In this document: piece after piece, positions 1-10,094 of the stretch
Numbering within the stretch: the first letter of the stretch is position 1
How the letters are laid out: each line of letters starts with the position of its first letter
Source of the DNA: an uncultured Pseudomonadota bacterium
GTDB taxonomy: Bacteria; Pseudomonadota; Gammaproteobacteria; Steroidobacterales; Steroidobacteraceae
Direction: 5' to 3'
DNA: 38,793 nt
Assembly (NCBI GenBank): GCA_903898785.1
Contig: CAIUGU010000220.1
Location: forward strand, 1-38,793
Made by a program: the position numbers and the translations under genes
Notes under the pieces: model-generated
What the model was told of the DNA's origin: nothing
Seen by the model: only the letters and a program-made list of their open reading frames with translations
Databases searched by the model: none

Positions 1-1890
1 CAACTGACGGAGCAGGACCTGTACCTGTTCGGCGAGGGCAATCACCACCACATCTACCGGAAGCTCGGCGCGCATCGCCTTGTCCGCGACGGCCTCCCGG
101 GGACGCGATTCGCAGTGTGGGCGCCGAATGCGGAGCGTGTGAGCGTCGTTGGCGGCTTCAATTTCTGGGATGGCCGCAAGCACGCGCTGCATGCACTCGG
201 GGCGTCGGGCATCTGGGAGTTGTTCATCCCCGGCGTCGCGCCTGGGGAGCTCTACAAGTACGAAATCCGTACCCGCGACGGCCACACCATCCTGAAGGCG
301 GACCCGTACGGTTTCGCGATGCAGCTGCGGCCCGACAACGCGTCTGTTGTCAGCGACCTCGAGGGCTTCGACTGGCAGGACGCTGACTGGATGGCGGCCC
401 GCCGCCACTTCGACGCGGTCCGCGCCCCGGTAACGGTCTACGAAGTCCACCCGGGGTCTTGGAGAAGGCCATGGGACGAGCGGCCTTTCCACAGCTGGGA
501 GGAACTCGGTGACCAGCTGATTCCCTACGTCATCGACCTGGGTTACACGCACATCGAGTTGATGGGTGTCGCCGAGCATCCCTTTGACGGTTCCTGGGGT
601 TACCAGGTTGCCGGGTACTACGCGCCAACGGCACGACACGGCAGCCCGCAGGACTTCATGCGCTTCGTCGATCGTTGCCATGCGGCGGGCATCGGCGTGC
701 TCATGGACTGGGTCCCTGCGCACTTCCCCAAGGATGCCCACGGCCTCGCGGAGTTCGATGGCACAGCCGTCTACGAACATGCCGATCCGCGCCAGGGGGA
801 GCATACGGAGTGGGGCACCAAGATCTTCAACTACGGTCGCCATGAGGTTCGCAACTTCCTCGTGGCCAACGCGCTGTTCTGGCTCGAGTACTATCATATC
901 GACGGACTGAGGGTCGATGCGGTTGCATCGATGCTTTACCTCGACTACAGCCGCAATGCAGGCGAATGGATCCCGAACCGTTTAGGCGGGCGAGAGAACC
1001 TCGAGGCCATCGAGTTCCTGAAGCAGCTCAACTGGACCGTCGGGCACTACCATCCGGGTGTCATGATGATTGCCGAGGAGTCGACGGCATTCCCCGGCGT
1101 CACGCAGCCCGTTCACCAAGGCGGACTCGGCTTCACGCTCAAGTGGAACATGGGCTGGATGAACGACACGCTGAAGTACTGGGCCTTCGAGCCGGTGCAC
1201 CGCCGCTTTCATCACAACCTGATCACGTTTTCGTTCGTGTACGCCTTCTCCGAGCGGTTCATGCTGCCGCTGTCGCACGATGAAGTGGTCCACGGCAAGC
1301 GGGCGCTGCTCGACAAGATGCCGGGCGATGAATGGCAGAAGCGCGCCAACTACCGCCTTCTCCTCGGCTACATGACGGTGCATCCCGGCAAGAAGCTGCT
1401 CTTCATGGGATGCGAGTTCGGCCAATGGCATGAGTGGCGCGACCACGAGGCCCTCGACTGGGCGTTGCTCGACAATCCTGCGCACCGCGGGCTGTACCAA
1501 TGGAACAAGGCACTCAACCACCTGTATCGCGACCGTACCGAGTTGCATGAATCAGACGCAACGTGGGAGGGATTCCGGTGGATCGAGCTCGACAACCAGG
1601 AGGAGAGCGTCTTCGCGTTCCTGCGGCAGTCGGCACCCGGCGCAGGCGGCAAGCCCTTGATTTGCGTATTCAACTGCACGCCGGTGCCGCGAGATGCCCA
1701 CCTGCTCGGCGTGCCGGAAGCGGGTCGTTACGTGAAGCTGCTGGACAGTGACGATCCCCGTTTCGGCGGGTCTGGCTACGCGCCCGAGACTGACGCGCAA
1801 GCTGCCGAGGCGCCTTGGCAGGGCTATCCCGCTCGTCTCTGCGTCAGTCTTCCTCCGCTCGCGATGGTGGTCTGGCGCCATGCAGGTTGA
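1..1890 (+). CDS. glgB: 1,4-alpha-glucan branching enzyme, 5' end outside window
   Basis: This enzyme introduces alpha-1,6 branches into glycogen (GH13 family). The frame is open from base 1, so the start lies upstream of the window. The 629 visible residues compare with about 730 in E. coli GlgB, so roughly 100 N-terminal residues are missing. A CBM48-like domain comes first (FAVWAPNAERVSVVGGF), then the TIM barrel with DGLRVDAV (nucleophile Asp), MMIAEEST (acid/base Glu) and LPLSHDEVVHGK (third catalytic Asp), then a C-terminal beta domain. The internal GTG at 115 is Val in the conserved AVWAPN motif and is not the start. The gene is followed after 41 bp by glgX and then malQ on the same strand, which indicates a glycogen/maltodextrin operon. 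Identification is secure. Confidence 0.96.
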   Translation, partial: QLTEQDLYLFGEGNHHHIYRKLGAHRLVRDGLPGTRFAVWAPNAERVSVVGGFNFWDGRKHALHALGASGIWELFIPGVAPGELYKYEIRTRDGHTILKADPYGFAMQLRPDNASVVSDLEGFDWQDADWMAARRHFDAVRAPVTVYEVHPGSWRRPWDERPFHSWEELGDQLIPYVIDLGYTHIELMGVAEHPFDGSWGYQVAGYYAPTARHGSPQDFMRFVDRCHAAGIGVLMDWVPAHFPKDAHGLAEFDGTAVYEHADPRQGEHTEWGTKIFNYGRHEVRNFLVANALFWLEYYHIDGLRVDAVASMLYLDYSRNAGEWIPNRLGGRENLEAIEFLKQLNWTVGHYHPGVMMIAEESTAFPGVTQPVHQGGLGFTLKWNMGWMNDTLKYWAFEPVHRRFHHNLITFSFVYAFSERFMLPLSHDEVVHGKRALLDKMPGDEWQKRANYRLLLGYMTVHPGKKLLFMGCEFGQWHEWRDHEALDWALLDNPAHRGLYQWNKALNHLYRDRTELHESDATWEGFRWIELDNQEESVFAFLRQSAPGAGGKPLICVFNCTPVPRDAHLLGVPEAGRYVKLLDSDDPRFGGSGYAPETDAQAAEAPWQGYPARLCVSLPPLAMVVWRHAG

Positions 1891-1931
1891 ACCCGTGCGC
1901 AGGCAGGTCCCGGATTTGCATGGCAGGTAGC

Positions 1932-4103
1932 ATGGCTGGACCGGACGACAAGATTCACGAGATCAAGCTGCAGCTGGGCGAGCCTTCGCCGCTCGGCGCG
2001 ACATGGACCGGTGACGGCGTGAACTTCGCCGTGCACTCGAGCAGCGCGATTCGCATTGATCTCTGCCTGTTCGATGCCGTCGGCGAGCAGGAGCTGGCGC
2101 GGGTGATGCTGCCTGCCCGGACCGGTGACACCTGGCATGGGTTCCTGCCGTTGCCGCTTGGCATGCCGGGCACCGTGTATGGATTCCGGGCAACCGGCCC
2201 GTACGAACCGGGCCGCGGATTGCGTTACACGCCGGACAAGCTGCTGCTCGACCCGTACGCACGCAAGCTGGCGGGACGATTCCAGTGGAGCGCCGCGCTG
2301 TTTGCGTTCAGTGACCCCGGGAGCGAGGTCGATGCCGAGTTTGCGGACAGCGCGGCATTCAACTACAAGGGCGTCGTCACTGATCCCGAATACGACTGGG
2401 AAGACGATCGTCCGCCGGCCACTCCATGGCGCGAGACGGTCCTCTACGAATTGCACGTCAAGGGATTTACACAACTGCATCCCGAGATCCCGGTCGGCAT
2501 GCGAGGTACCTATCGCGCACTCGCCCATCCGTCGGTGACCCGATACCTGTGTCGACTGGGAGTGACAGCCGTCGAGCTGATGCCGGTGCAGGCATTCATT
2601 CCCGAGCGCTTCCTCGTAGACAAGGGACTCACCAACTACTGGGGCTACAACCCGATCGCCTGGTTCTCGCCTGCAGGCGAATATGCGGCCAGTGACCCGC
2701 AGACCGAGTTTCGCGACATGGTGAAGGGCCTGCATGCAGCAGGCCTCGAGGTCATCCTCGACGTGGTGTTCAACCATACCGCAGAAGGCAATGAACTGGG
2801 GCCGACCTTGAGCCTCAAGGGCCTCGACAATGCGACGTACTACAGGCTCGACCCCAACGACGCAGCCCGCTACGAGAACCACACGGGGACCGGGAACACG
2901 ATCGCCGTCGGCAACGCGGCGACTCGACGCCTCATCATCGATTGCCTCAGGTACTGGGCGGAAGAGATGCATGTGGACGGCTTCAGATTCGACCTCGCCC
3001 CAGTCCTCGGACGCGACGCGAGCTGGTTCTCGGCGGACGGCGAGTTCTTCAAAGCCGTGCGTGCCGAGCCCGCCCTGCGCTACGTCAAGCTGGTTGCGGA
3101 GCCGTGGGACATCGGCCCCGACGGCTATCAACTCGGGCGCTTTCCGCCTGAATGGTCGGAATGGAACGACAAGTACCGTGACGACATCCGGTCTTACTGG
3201 CGCGGTGACGCCATCAAGAGAGGGGCCTTCGCGGAGCGATTCGCCGGTTCCAGCGACCTGTTTCGCCATCGCGCGCGCAGGCCAACGGCCAGCATCAACT
3301 TCATCGCCTGCCATGACGGCTTCACGCTCCATGATCTCGTGGCCTACAACCGCAAGCACAACGAGGCGAACCTGGAGGAGAACCGCGACGGACACGACCA
3401 CAACCTGAGCTGGAACAGCGGCGTCGAGGGAACCACGGCCGATCCCGTCGTCCTCGACCTTCGCGAGCGCCGGATGCGTAACCTGCTTGCAACCCTGCTG
3501 CTGTCGCAGGGCGTGCCCATGCTGCTCGCAGGTGACGAGTTCGGGCGTACCCAATCCGGCAACAACAATGCCTACTGTCAGGATAACTCCCTCAACTGGA
3601 TCGACTGGAGCCTCGCCGTGCAGCGCGCACCGCTGATCGCATTCGTGCGCCAGCTGGTTTTCATCCGCAGGCAGTCCACCGGCCTGCGTCGGGACGCCTT
3701 CCTGAAGGGCGCCCGCCAGCCTGACCGCCATCACAAGGATGTGAGCTGGTGGCATCCGGACGGCAGGGAGATCCGCGACGGTGACTGGCAGGAACCGGAG
3801 GCCCAAGGGATGGGCGTCCTGATCGGCCATGCCTTCGTCGATATGCACGGCAACGCGAATGGCCACGTGCTCTTCCTCTGCAACGGCGGATCTACGACGG
3901 TCGAGTTCACGCTGCCGCAGCCCAAGGGAGGTACGCGCTGGCAGGTGGTCTTCGACACGGCTTGCTGGCAATCCATCGACGGTGGACGTGTCGATTCGAC
4001 CGGCAGCGTCCACTCTCTTTCTCCCCATTCCTGCGCGCTTCTCGTGGACGGCGACGTGCCGACCGCGGTGCGCAGGCGCTTTGCGGTCCTGGCTGCGCAA
4101 TGA
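1932..4103 (+). CDS. glgX: Glycogen debranching enzyme GlgX (isoamylase type)
   Basis: This enzyme hydrolyses alpha-1,6 branches of phosphorylase-trimmed glycogen. The 723 residues begin with a CBM48 domain (about 15-110), followed by a GH13 barrel. DGFRFDLA carries the nucleophile, VAEPWDI the acid/base Glu, and ACHDGFTL the third Asp. NYWGYNP and the long insertion around NHTGTGN are typical of GlgX/isoamylase. ATG 1932 is chosen because it follows an AGG (1925-1927) and gives the normal N-terminus. ATG 1920 is in frame and possible. The open frame reaches back to 1815 inside glgB, which is unlikely to be coding. The stop overlaps the malQ start as ATGA, implying translational coupling. Confidence 0.95.
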   Translation: MAGPDDKIHEIKLQLGEPSPLGATWTGDGVNFAVHSSSAIRIDLCLFDAVGEQELARVMLPARTGDTWHGFLPLPLGMPGTVYGFRATGPYEPGRGLRYTPDKLLLDPYARKLAGRFQWSAALFAFSDPGSEVDAEFADSAAFNYKGVVTDPEYDWEDDRPPATPWRETVLYELHVKGFTQLHPEIPVGMRGTYRALAHPSVTRYLCRLGVTAVELMPVQAFIPERFLVDKGLTNYWGYNPIAWFSPAGEYAASDPQTEFRDMVKGLHAAGLEVILDVVFNHTAEGNELGPTLSLKGLDNATYYRLDPNDAARYENHTGTGNTIAVGNAATRRLIIDCLRYWAEEMHVDGFRFDLAPVLGRDASWFSADGEFFKAVRAEPALRYVKLVAEPWDIGPDGYQLGRFPPEWSEWNDKYRDDIRSYWRGDAIKRGAFAERFAGSSDLFRHRARRPTASINFIACHDGFTLHDLVAYNRKHNEANLEENRDGHDHNLSWNSGVEGTTADPVVLDLRERRMRNLLATLLLSQGVPMLLAGDEFGRTQSGNNNAYCQDNSLNWIDWSLAVQRAPLIAFVRQLVFIRRQSTGLRRDAFLKGARQPDRHHKDVSWWHPDGREIRDGDWQEPEAQGMGVLIGHAFVDMHGNANGHVLFLCNGGSTTVEFTLPQPKGGTRWQVVFDTACWQSIDGGRVDSTGSVHSLSPHSCALLVDGDVPTAVRRRFAVLAAQ

Positions 4104-6283
4104 CAGCAACCTCTCTCGATCGACTCGCCGAGCAGTACGGCATCGGATATGCGTATCACGACTATCGCGGCGAGCTCAAACCCTTCTCGACGGCGACCCG
4201 GATCGCCTTGCTGCGGGCGATGGGTGTCGACACCACCGGCATTCCAGCTCTCCCGATCACGGCGGAGACGAACCATGGCACCCTGGCTGCCGGGTTTCCG
4301 CATGTCCTGGTAATCCAGCAGGGTGATCCCGTCGCGTTCGCTGTTCCCGCTTCGGCACTGGGCAGCGGGCCACTCGCATGGACCCTTGTGACCGAGGGAG
4401 GGGCATCCGAGTCAGGCACGCTCGACACGTCAGGATCGACACACGACGAAAGTCGCACGCTGCACGATGAGGTCTTCACCTGGGTCGTGCCCCTGAGGCA
4501 TCCCCCGGATCTTGGCTACCATCGCATGACGATCCGCGCCAGCACAGGTGAAGCAGTGCCTGTGCGACTGATCGTGGCGCCTGCGCGTTGCTATGAGGCG
4601 GAGGCTCTGAAGAACCAGAAGCGTCTCTGGGGCATCACGCTGCAGCTTTACACGCTGCGGTCATCCACCAACTGGGGGATCGGCGACTTTGGCGATCTGA
4701 TGGAACTCATCGAGCTGGCGGCGCCGCTCGGATGCGGACTCATCGGGCTGAATCCGCTGCACGCGCTCTTCCCGGCTGATCCCGAGCACAACAGCCCTTA
4801 CAGTCCGTCCAGCCGGCAGTTCCTCAATCCGCTTTATGTTTGCCTGACGCGGATACCAGAGGCACAGGCGTGCCGGCCGCTGCAGTCTTTCCTGCGGAGC
4901 GATGGCGTCGAAATCCTGGAGCGCATCAGGGCTAAACCCAATGTCGATTATCTCGCTGTGGCCGCGCTCAAGCTGCACTGGTTGCGAATTCTCCATCAGG
5001 AGTTTCGCCTGCATCACATGCTCGCCGGGACAGAGCGGGCACGGTCGTTCCATCGGTTTGTGTCTGCAGGCGGGGACGCGTTGCGATTGCATGCCGTGTT
5101 CGATGCGTTGCATCTGCATCTCAAGGATAGCTCTGTCGCCACAGGCGGCTGGCCTGGCTGGCCGGCACACTACCGCGATCCTGCTTCTGCCGCGGTCGTG
5201 CGGTTCGTCGCCGAACACGAAGGGGAAGTGGAATTCCAGCTTTACCTGCAATGGCTCGCAGCAGGGCAACTGGCCGCCGCCCAGCATCTGGCTCGGCAGA
5301 AAGGCATGCCGCTCGGTCTTTACGGCGACGTGGCCGTCGGTGTCAGTGCCGGTGGCTCCGAGACGTGGTCGAATCCGCGACTCTATGTCACGGACGCCGC
5401 CATTGGCGCCCCTCCAGACCCACTTGCACTCAAAGGGCAGGATTGGGGCATTCCGCCACAGAGCCCTTTCGAGCTGAAGCGACAGGGTTTCGATCCCTTC
5501 GTCAACATGCTTCGCCAGAACATGCGCAGCGTGGGGGCCTTGCGTCTCGACCACGTCATGGCTCTGTTCAGGCAATGGTGGGTGCCCCGTGGCTGCGTCG
5601 CCACTGACGGAGCCTATGTCCACTATCCGCTTGCCGAACTGATGCGCGTTCTCTGTCTCGAAAGTCACCGCAATGGCTGCGTTGTCATCGGGGAAGATCT
5701 AGGCACCGTGCCCGATGCGGTGCGGGAGGCGATGCAAAGACATGCGGTTGCCCACTACAAGGTCCTGCTGTTCGAGACAGAACCGGACGGGACCTTCAAG
5801 CCGCCCTTTGCCTATGAGCGCTGCGCGCTCGCTGCGGTCACGACCCATGACCTGCCGACGTTTCGGGGCTGGTGGGAAGCGGCGGACATCGCCATTGCCC
5901 GTCGCCTTGACCTCTTTCCCGACGAGGCTGCGCGGATGCGCGTCACGGATGCACGGACAGCAGATCGTTACCGCCTCATGGCTGCACTGGTCCGCGCGGG
6001 TCTCTGGCACTGGCAGCCTGATGAGCCGTTGCCCGTCTATTCGCACGCCCTGATGCGTGCCGCCCATTTGTATCTCGCGCTCTCGAATGCGGAACTGGCC
6101 GTCGTCCAGCTTGAAGACCTCGCGGGCATGGTCGATCCCGTCAACGTTCCGGGAACCTATCGGGAGCACCCCAACTGGCAGAGAAAAATGAGCCACCCCG
6201 CCACGTCCATTCTCCACAGAGAGGACGTCCGTGAGATGCTGGGTGCAATGTCGATTGCGCGAACCGGCCGCAATCCGAACTAG
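4100..6283 (+). CDS. malQ: 4-alpha-glucanotransferase (amylomaltase)
   Basis: MalQ transfers maltodextrin segments between 1,4-glucan chains (GH77), recycling the short oligosaccharides released by debranching. The 727 residues are close to the size of the long E. coli type. Recognisable motifs are LWGITLQLYTLRS near the start of the barrel, GLYGDVAVGV, GALRLDHVMALFRQWW (nucleophile Asp), VVIGEDLGTVP (catalytic Glu) and TTHDLPTFRGWW. The start is the ATG of the ATGA overlap with the glgX stop. Longer in-frame extension into glgX (from 3962) is rejected. With glgB and glgX it forms a glycogen remodelling set. No synthase or phosphorylase gene is within the window, though the operon may continue upstream. 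Confidence 0.95.
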   Translation: MTATSLDRLAEQYGIGYAYHDYRGELKPFSTATRIALLRAMGVDTTGIPALPITAETNHGTLAAGFPHVLVIQQGDPVAFAVPASALGSGPLAWTLVTEGGASESGTLDTSGSTHDESRTLHDEVFTWVVPLRHPPDLGYHRMTIRASTGEAVPVRLIVAPARCYEAEALKNQKRLWGITLQLYTLRSSTNWGIGDFGDLMELIELAAPLGCGLIGLNPLHALFPADPEHNSPYSPSSRQFLNPLYVCLTRIPEAQACRPLQSFLRSDGVEILERIRAKPNVDYLAVAALKLHWLRILHQEFRLHHMLAGTERARSFHRFVSAGGDALRLHAVFDALHLHLKDSSVATGGWPGWPAHYRDPASAAVVRFVAEHEGEVEFQLYLQWLAAGQLAAAQHLARQKGMPLGLYGDVAVGVSAGGSETWSNPRLYVTDAAIGAPPDPLALKGQDWGIPPQSPFELKRQGFDPFVNMLRQNMRSVGALRLDHVMALFRQWWVPRGCVATDGAYVHYPLAELMRVLCLESHRNGCVVIGEDLGTVPDAVREAMQRHAVAHYKVLLFETEPDGTFKPPFAYERCALAAVTTHDLPTFRGWWEAADIAIARRLDLFPDEAARMRVTDARTADRYRLMAALVRAGLWHWQPDEPLPVYSHALMRAAHLYLALSNAELAVVQLEDLAGMVDPVNVPGTYREHPNWQRKMSHPATSILHREDVREMLGAMSIARTGRNPN

Positions 6284-6303
6284 GGACCGACATTCACCGC
6301 CCC

Positions 6304-7014
6304 ATGCGACTCAACAAGTACATCAGCGAGCACGGAGTCTGCTCTCGACGGCAAGCCGACCAGTGGATCGAGGCCGGAAGGGTGACGATCAACGGGTTGC
6401 CGGCCGTGCTCGGCACGCAAGTGAGCGATTCCGACGACGTGCGGGTGGATGGCAAGCCGCTGGGGTCGCGCCGCACCGCGGTCTATCTGGTGCTGAACAA
6501 GCCTGTCGGCATCGAATGCACCACGAATCGCTCCGTCGCCGGCAATATCATCGACTTCCTCAACTACCCGGAGCGCATCTTCCCCATCGGCAGGCTGGAC
6601 AAGGATTCCGACGGGCTGATTCTCCTGACGAATGACGGCGATATCGTCAATTCCATCCTGCGCGCGGAGAATGAGCACGAGAAGGAATATATCGTCACGG
6701 TCGATCGCCCCATCACCGAAGTCTTCCTCGCCAGCATGTCTAGTGGCGTTCGCGTACTCGGGAGATTGACCGAACCCTGCCGGGTGCACCAGGTTTCCAA
6801 GAACGTCTTTCGCATCGTCCTGACGCAAGGCATGAACCGCCAGATCCGCAGGATGTGCTCGGCGCTGGGGTATACAGTGCGTCGCCTGCAGCGGGTGAGG
6901 ATCATGAACATCCGCCTGGGTGACCTTGCGCTGGGGCGCTGGCGGTACCTGTCGACAGAGGAGCTTGATGGCCTCCTGCCGCAGGTCAACGTAGATGACG
7001 CTACTGCACGATGA
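6304..7014 (+). CDS. rluF: 23S rRNA pseudouridine(2604) synthase
   Basis: This protein isomerises a uridine of 23S rRNA (U2604 in E. coli). The 236 residues comprise an N-terminal S4 RNA-binding domain (MRLNKYISEHGVCSRRQAD, about 1-60) and an RsuA/RluB/E/F catalytic domain. GRLDKDSDGL holds the catalytic Asp at about residue 99. GMNRQIRRMCSALGY followed by RVRIMNI is the pattern I associate with RluF rather than RluB or RluE. It starts 20 bp after malQ and could be cotranscribed, although the function is unrelated. Its last 14 bp overlap the convergent MATE gene. Confidence 0.9.
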   Translation: MRLNKYISEHGVCSRRQADQWIEAGRVTINGLPAVLGTQVSDSDDVRVDGKPLGSRRTAVYLVLNKPVGIECTTNRSVAGNIIDFLNYPERIFPIGRLDKDSDGLILLTNDGDIVNSILRAENEHEKEYIVTVDRPITEVFLASMSSGVRVLGRLTEPCRVHQVSKNVFRIVLTQGMNRQIRRMCSALGYTVRRLQRVRIMNIRLGDLALGRWRYLSTEELDGLLPQVNVDDATAR

Positions 7015-8437
7015 TGTTGCGCCAGGCGCCCGATCGCCAGCGGAAATACATCGCCAGCCCGAGCAAGATGATATACGTCACGGCCGCGATCCAGCCGCCG
7101 ATGGCGCCCAGTCCGAATTGGGGCAACCAGTCCACCCATCCCTGGCCCGGCGTGAATGTCAGCATGTGCGCGAGGGGCACAAAGATCAGCCAGGAGAGAG
7201 CCAGTACCATGGCGGCGGGAACAACGGCGTCACCCGCTCCCCTGAGGCAGAAGCTCGATCCGAAATTCAGGCCGTCGAAGAGCTGGTAGGCGGCGGCAAT
7301 CCACAGGATCACAGTGCCGGTACGAACCACCTCGGCGGCCAACGGGTCCCCTGCGGGAACAAACGACGGAACGAGCCATGGCCCGCAAGCAGCGACGAGC
7401 AGGCCAACCAGGGCCATATAGCCTGTGCAGAGCGCGATGATGAAGTTGCCGATGCGCCGCGCCCATTCCCTGTTGCCGGCTCCGATGGCCTGGCCCACAA
7501 GCGTGGTGCCCGTCATCGCAATTCCCACGGCCGGCATGTACGCGATTGACGTCAGCATCATCGCGATCTGTGTTGCAGCGCCATCGACTGGGCTCAAGCG
7601 GACTTCCATCAACTGGAAGAGGGCGAAGCCGACCAGGTCCGCCGCGATCAGCACTCCCATGGGTGCGCCGAGCTGGAGCTGCGTCAGTAGCCTCCCAGGA
7701 TGCAGATGCCACGTGAAGCGCGACCTGAATTCGCGATGCACCCGGGGGCCCAGGAACAGGCAGAGCGAGATGACGACTCCGCATCCAAGGGCAACCGTGG
7801 TCGCCCATGCCGAACCGGCAATACCCATACGGAGCTCGACGATGAATACCTGGTTGAGCACTGCGTTGAGCACGGCAACCCCGAGATTCACGAGGAGCGT
7901 GACCTGGGGACGGGCTATGCCGTTGAAGAATCCAAGCACGGCCCAGAGCGCGACTCCGAGTGATGCTCCCGCCAGGCGTGGTATCCAGTATTCCACGGCG
8001 AGCGCGCTGATCACGGGATCCAGGTCGAACAGCGAGACCAGGGGAGCTCCGCCATAAGCCAGCGCAATGAAGACAGGCGCCGTCATTGCCGCCGCCCAGA
8101 GTGCGGTCCAGGTGGCCTGGGCCGCACGCAGCCTGCGGCGTGCTCCATAAGCCTGGGCGACGATGGTCTGTACCGCGAGTCCGACGCCCCCGAGCAGCAT
8201 GATGCAGACGAGCACGATCCAGTGGATCGAGGCGATCGCGGCCAGCGCTTGGGTCGAGATCCGGCCGATGAACCAGGTGTCAGTGAGGTTGAGTACCGCC
8301 TGCACGGCGCTATTGGCCATGAACGGACCGGCGAGCGCGAGCACCAGCTTCCAGTCAACGCGCGTGCGCCCCAGGGCATCCGTCATTTGCCCGGGTAAAC
8401 GCGGCGGCGCCGGTCGCTCTGCTCCTTCGAGTGACAT
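7001..8437 (-). CDS. MATE family efflux transporter
   Basis: This is a 478-residue inner-membrane protein with about 12 hydrophobic segments arranged as two similar halves. The N-terminal region (LALAGPFMANSAVQAVLNLTDTWFIGRIS, read in parts) matches the multidrug and toxic compound extrusion family, including the usual Pro and the TDTWFIG motif. The second half has the matching AADLVGFALFQLMEVRLSP and MTGTTLVGQAIGAG segments. Such proteins export cationic compounds using Na+ or H+ gradients. The substrate cannot be told from sequence. ATG 8437 is used; the ATG 17 codons later is also possible. It is convergent with rluF (14-bp overlap) and divergent from the phospholipase D-like gene. Confidence 0.9.
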   Translation of the reverse strand: MSLEGAERPAPPRLPGQMTDALGRTRVDWKLVLALAGPFMANSAVQAVLNLTDTWFIGRISTQALAAIASIHWIVLVCIMLLGGVGLAVQTIVAQAYGARRRLRAAQATWTALWAAAMTAPVFIALAYGGAPLVSLFDLDPVISALAVEYWIPRLAGASLGVALWAVLGFFNGIARPQVTLLVNLGVAVLNAVLNQVFIVELRMGIAGSAWATTVALGCGVVISLCLFLGPRVHREFRSRFTWHLHPGRLLTQLQLGAPMGVLIAADLVGFALFQLMEVRLSPVDGAATQIAMMLTSIAYMPAVGIAMTGTTLVGQAIGAGNREWARRIGNFIIALCTGYMALVGLLVAACGPWLVPSFVPAGDPLAAEVVRTGTVILWIAAAYQLFDGLNFGSSFCLRGAGDAVVPAAMVLALSWLIFVPLAHMLTFTPGQGWVDWLPQFGLGAIGGWIAAVTYIILLGLAMYFRWRSGAWRNIIVQ

Positions 8438-8541
8438 CGAACGATTTCCTCACGGCCGGGCCGATCCAGGGTCGACCGATCCAAGGCCGCGCAGGGTAGC
8501 GCCAACCGGGGTACGAGGGCCAGCAATAGCGCCGGGCTCGG

Positions 8542-10056
8542 GTGGCGATTCGACTAGACTTGACCTCCGTGGGTCCCGAAAGTACATCCCGGTCCGAGAC
8601 GTTGCTGTCGCATACCGCCAACCCGGCGAGTGTGTTGCAGCAGCTGGCTGCGTCCAGCGCGCCTGCCGGCGAATCCGCCTGCGCGCTGATTCAAGACGGC
8701 CGGACGGCGCTGCTCGCACGTCTCGCGCTTGCAAAGCACGCCGGCCATACGCTGGACGTCCAGTATTACCTCTGGCACGACGATGAGACCGGCAGGCTTC
8801 TGGCGCGAGGGCTTCTGGAGGCGGCCGATCGGGGAGTGCGGGTACGCATGCTCATCGACGACATCCATCTGGCCGGGAGGGAAACTGGCTGGGCGGCCCT
8901 CGATCGGCATCGAAACATCTCCATCCGGATCTTCAACCCCTTCAGGGTCCGCGCGTGGCCAAGCCTCAAGCGACTGATAGAGGTGGTCCGCGAGGGTGGC
9001 CGCCTCAATCACAGGATGCACAACAAGGCCTTCATTGCCGATCAGTCGATGGCCATCGTCGGGGGACGCAATATCGGTGACGAGTATTTCGCCGCCAGCC
9101 CGCTCGCGAATTTCCGCGATATGGACTTGTTGGCGCTGGGTCCCGTCGTCGCGGAGATCAGCGAAAGCTTCGAGAAGTTCTGGGCTTGCTCCTTCTCGGT
9201 ACCCGTCAGGACACTCGCTCCCGTGCGCCCGACGAAGCGTGTTGTGAGACGGTGGTACCGCAGGCTGAGGCGGCTGCGACTGGCGCGGGGCTCGCTCGCC
9301 GCGTACGCCGAAATGGGTTCGGAGGAATTGCGCACAGAGCTTGAGTCGTTGCTTGGACGGCTCCACGGGGGCCATGCGACGGCGGTGTACGACCTGCCGG
9401 AAAAGGTCGGGGGCAACGCAACCTCCACCGTGACCTCGGCGATCCGTTCCCTGGCAGACAAGGTGAGTCGGGAGCTCCTGGTCGAGTCTGCCTACTTCAT
9501 TCCCGACGAGCGCACTCTCGCCGCATTGGCATCCCTTCGAGCACGAGGCGTCGAAGTGACGCTTCTGACGAATTCACTTGCATCGAACGACGTGGTTGCC
9601 GCCCACGCGGGCTACGCCGTGCATCGCCGACGTCTGCTCGAACTTGGAGTTCGCCTGTTCGAGGTACGCAGCCGCGTCGCAAGGCTCGCATCCACGGTGT
9701 CCGGCACCCAGGCAGGATCCCAGGCCAGCCTGCATTCAAAGGCTGCCGTCCTGGACCGCCAGACCGTATTCATCGGGACGTTGAACTTGGATCCGCGATC
9801 CCTCTACATCAATACAGAGATTGGACTGGTCGTCGAGAGCGCAGGACTGGCAAATGAAGTTGGCACCGCAATCGAGCAGGCGTTGTCCGGGATCACGAGC
9901 TTCCATGTAAAGCTTGTGCCTTCGGGCGGAGGCGGCAACCTCCGCTGGTCTGATGACGAGGCCGGAGAAGTGTTTGACGACGAGCCGGAGTCTGGTTGGC
10001 TCAGGAAGCTGCTCTCATGGATCTACCAGCGGGTGCCCCTGCACCATTGGCTCTAG
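8542..10056 (+). CDS. Phospholipase D-family protein, cardiolipin synthase C-like
   Basis: This 504-residue protein has two complete HKD motifs: H160-x-K162-x4-D167 (HNKAFIAD, followed by GGRNIGDEYF) and H398-x-K400-x4-D405 (HSKAAVLD, followed by GTLNLDPRS). The pairing, and LDVQYYLWHDDETGRLL near residue 71, resemble ClsC/YmdC cardiolipin synthases. These transfer phosphatidyl groups between phospholipids at the inner membrane. No clear transmembrane segment or signal peptide is visible. The open frame begins at a GTG (8542) with no good ribosome site. The real start may lie a few codons later, for example GTG 8569. A ClsB-like activity or other phosphodiesterase cannot be excluded. Confidence 0.82.
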   Translation: MAIRLDLTSVGPESTSRSETLLSHTANPASVLQQLAASSAPAGESACALIQDGRTALLARLALAKHAGHTLDVQYYLWHDDETGRLLARGLLEAADRGVRVRMLIDDIHLAGRETGWAALDRHRNISIRIFNPFRVRAWPSLKRLIEVVREGGRLNHRMHNKAFIADQSMAIVGGRNIGDEYFAASPLANFRDMDLLALGPVVAEISESFEKFWACSFSVPVRTLAPVRPTKRVVRRWYRRLRRLRLARGSLAAYAEMGSEELRTELESLLGRLHGGHATAVYDLPEKVGGNATSTVTSAIRSLADKVSRELLVESAYFIPDERTLAALASLRARGVEVTLLTNSLASNDVVAAHAGYAVHRRRLLELGVRLFEVRSRVARLASTVSGTQAGSQASLHSKAAVLDRQTVFIGTLNLDPRSLYINTEIGLVVESAGLANEVGTAIEQALSGITSFHVKLVPSGGGGNLRWSDDEAGEVFDDEPESGWLRKLLSWIYQRVPLHHWL

Positions 10057-10094
10057 GACCTGTTGGCCATGGAGACTCCGGCAGCGCTTGCAGT

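Noticed and set aside
1824-4109. Long minus-strand open frame (761 codons) opposite glgX
   Set aside because: glgX has clear family motifs over the same bases. The antisense translation is Arg/His/Val-rich without domains, as expected from high-GC codon bias.
8560-8588. TTGACC-17-TACATC as a promoter inside the cardiolipin synthase-like frame
   Set aside because: The -10 matches at only three of six positions; it was noted only because the start of this gene is uncertain.
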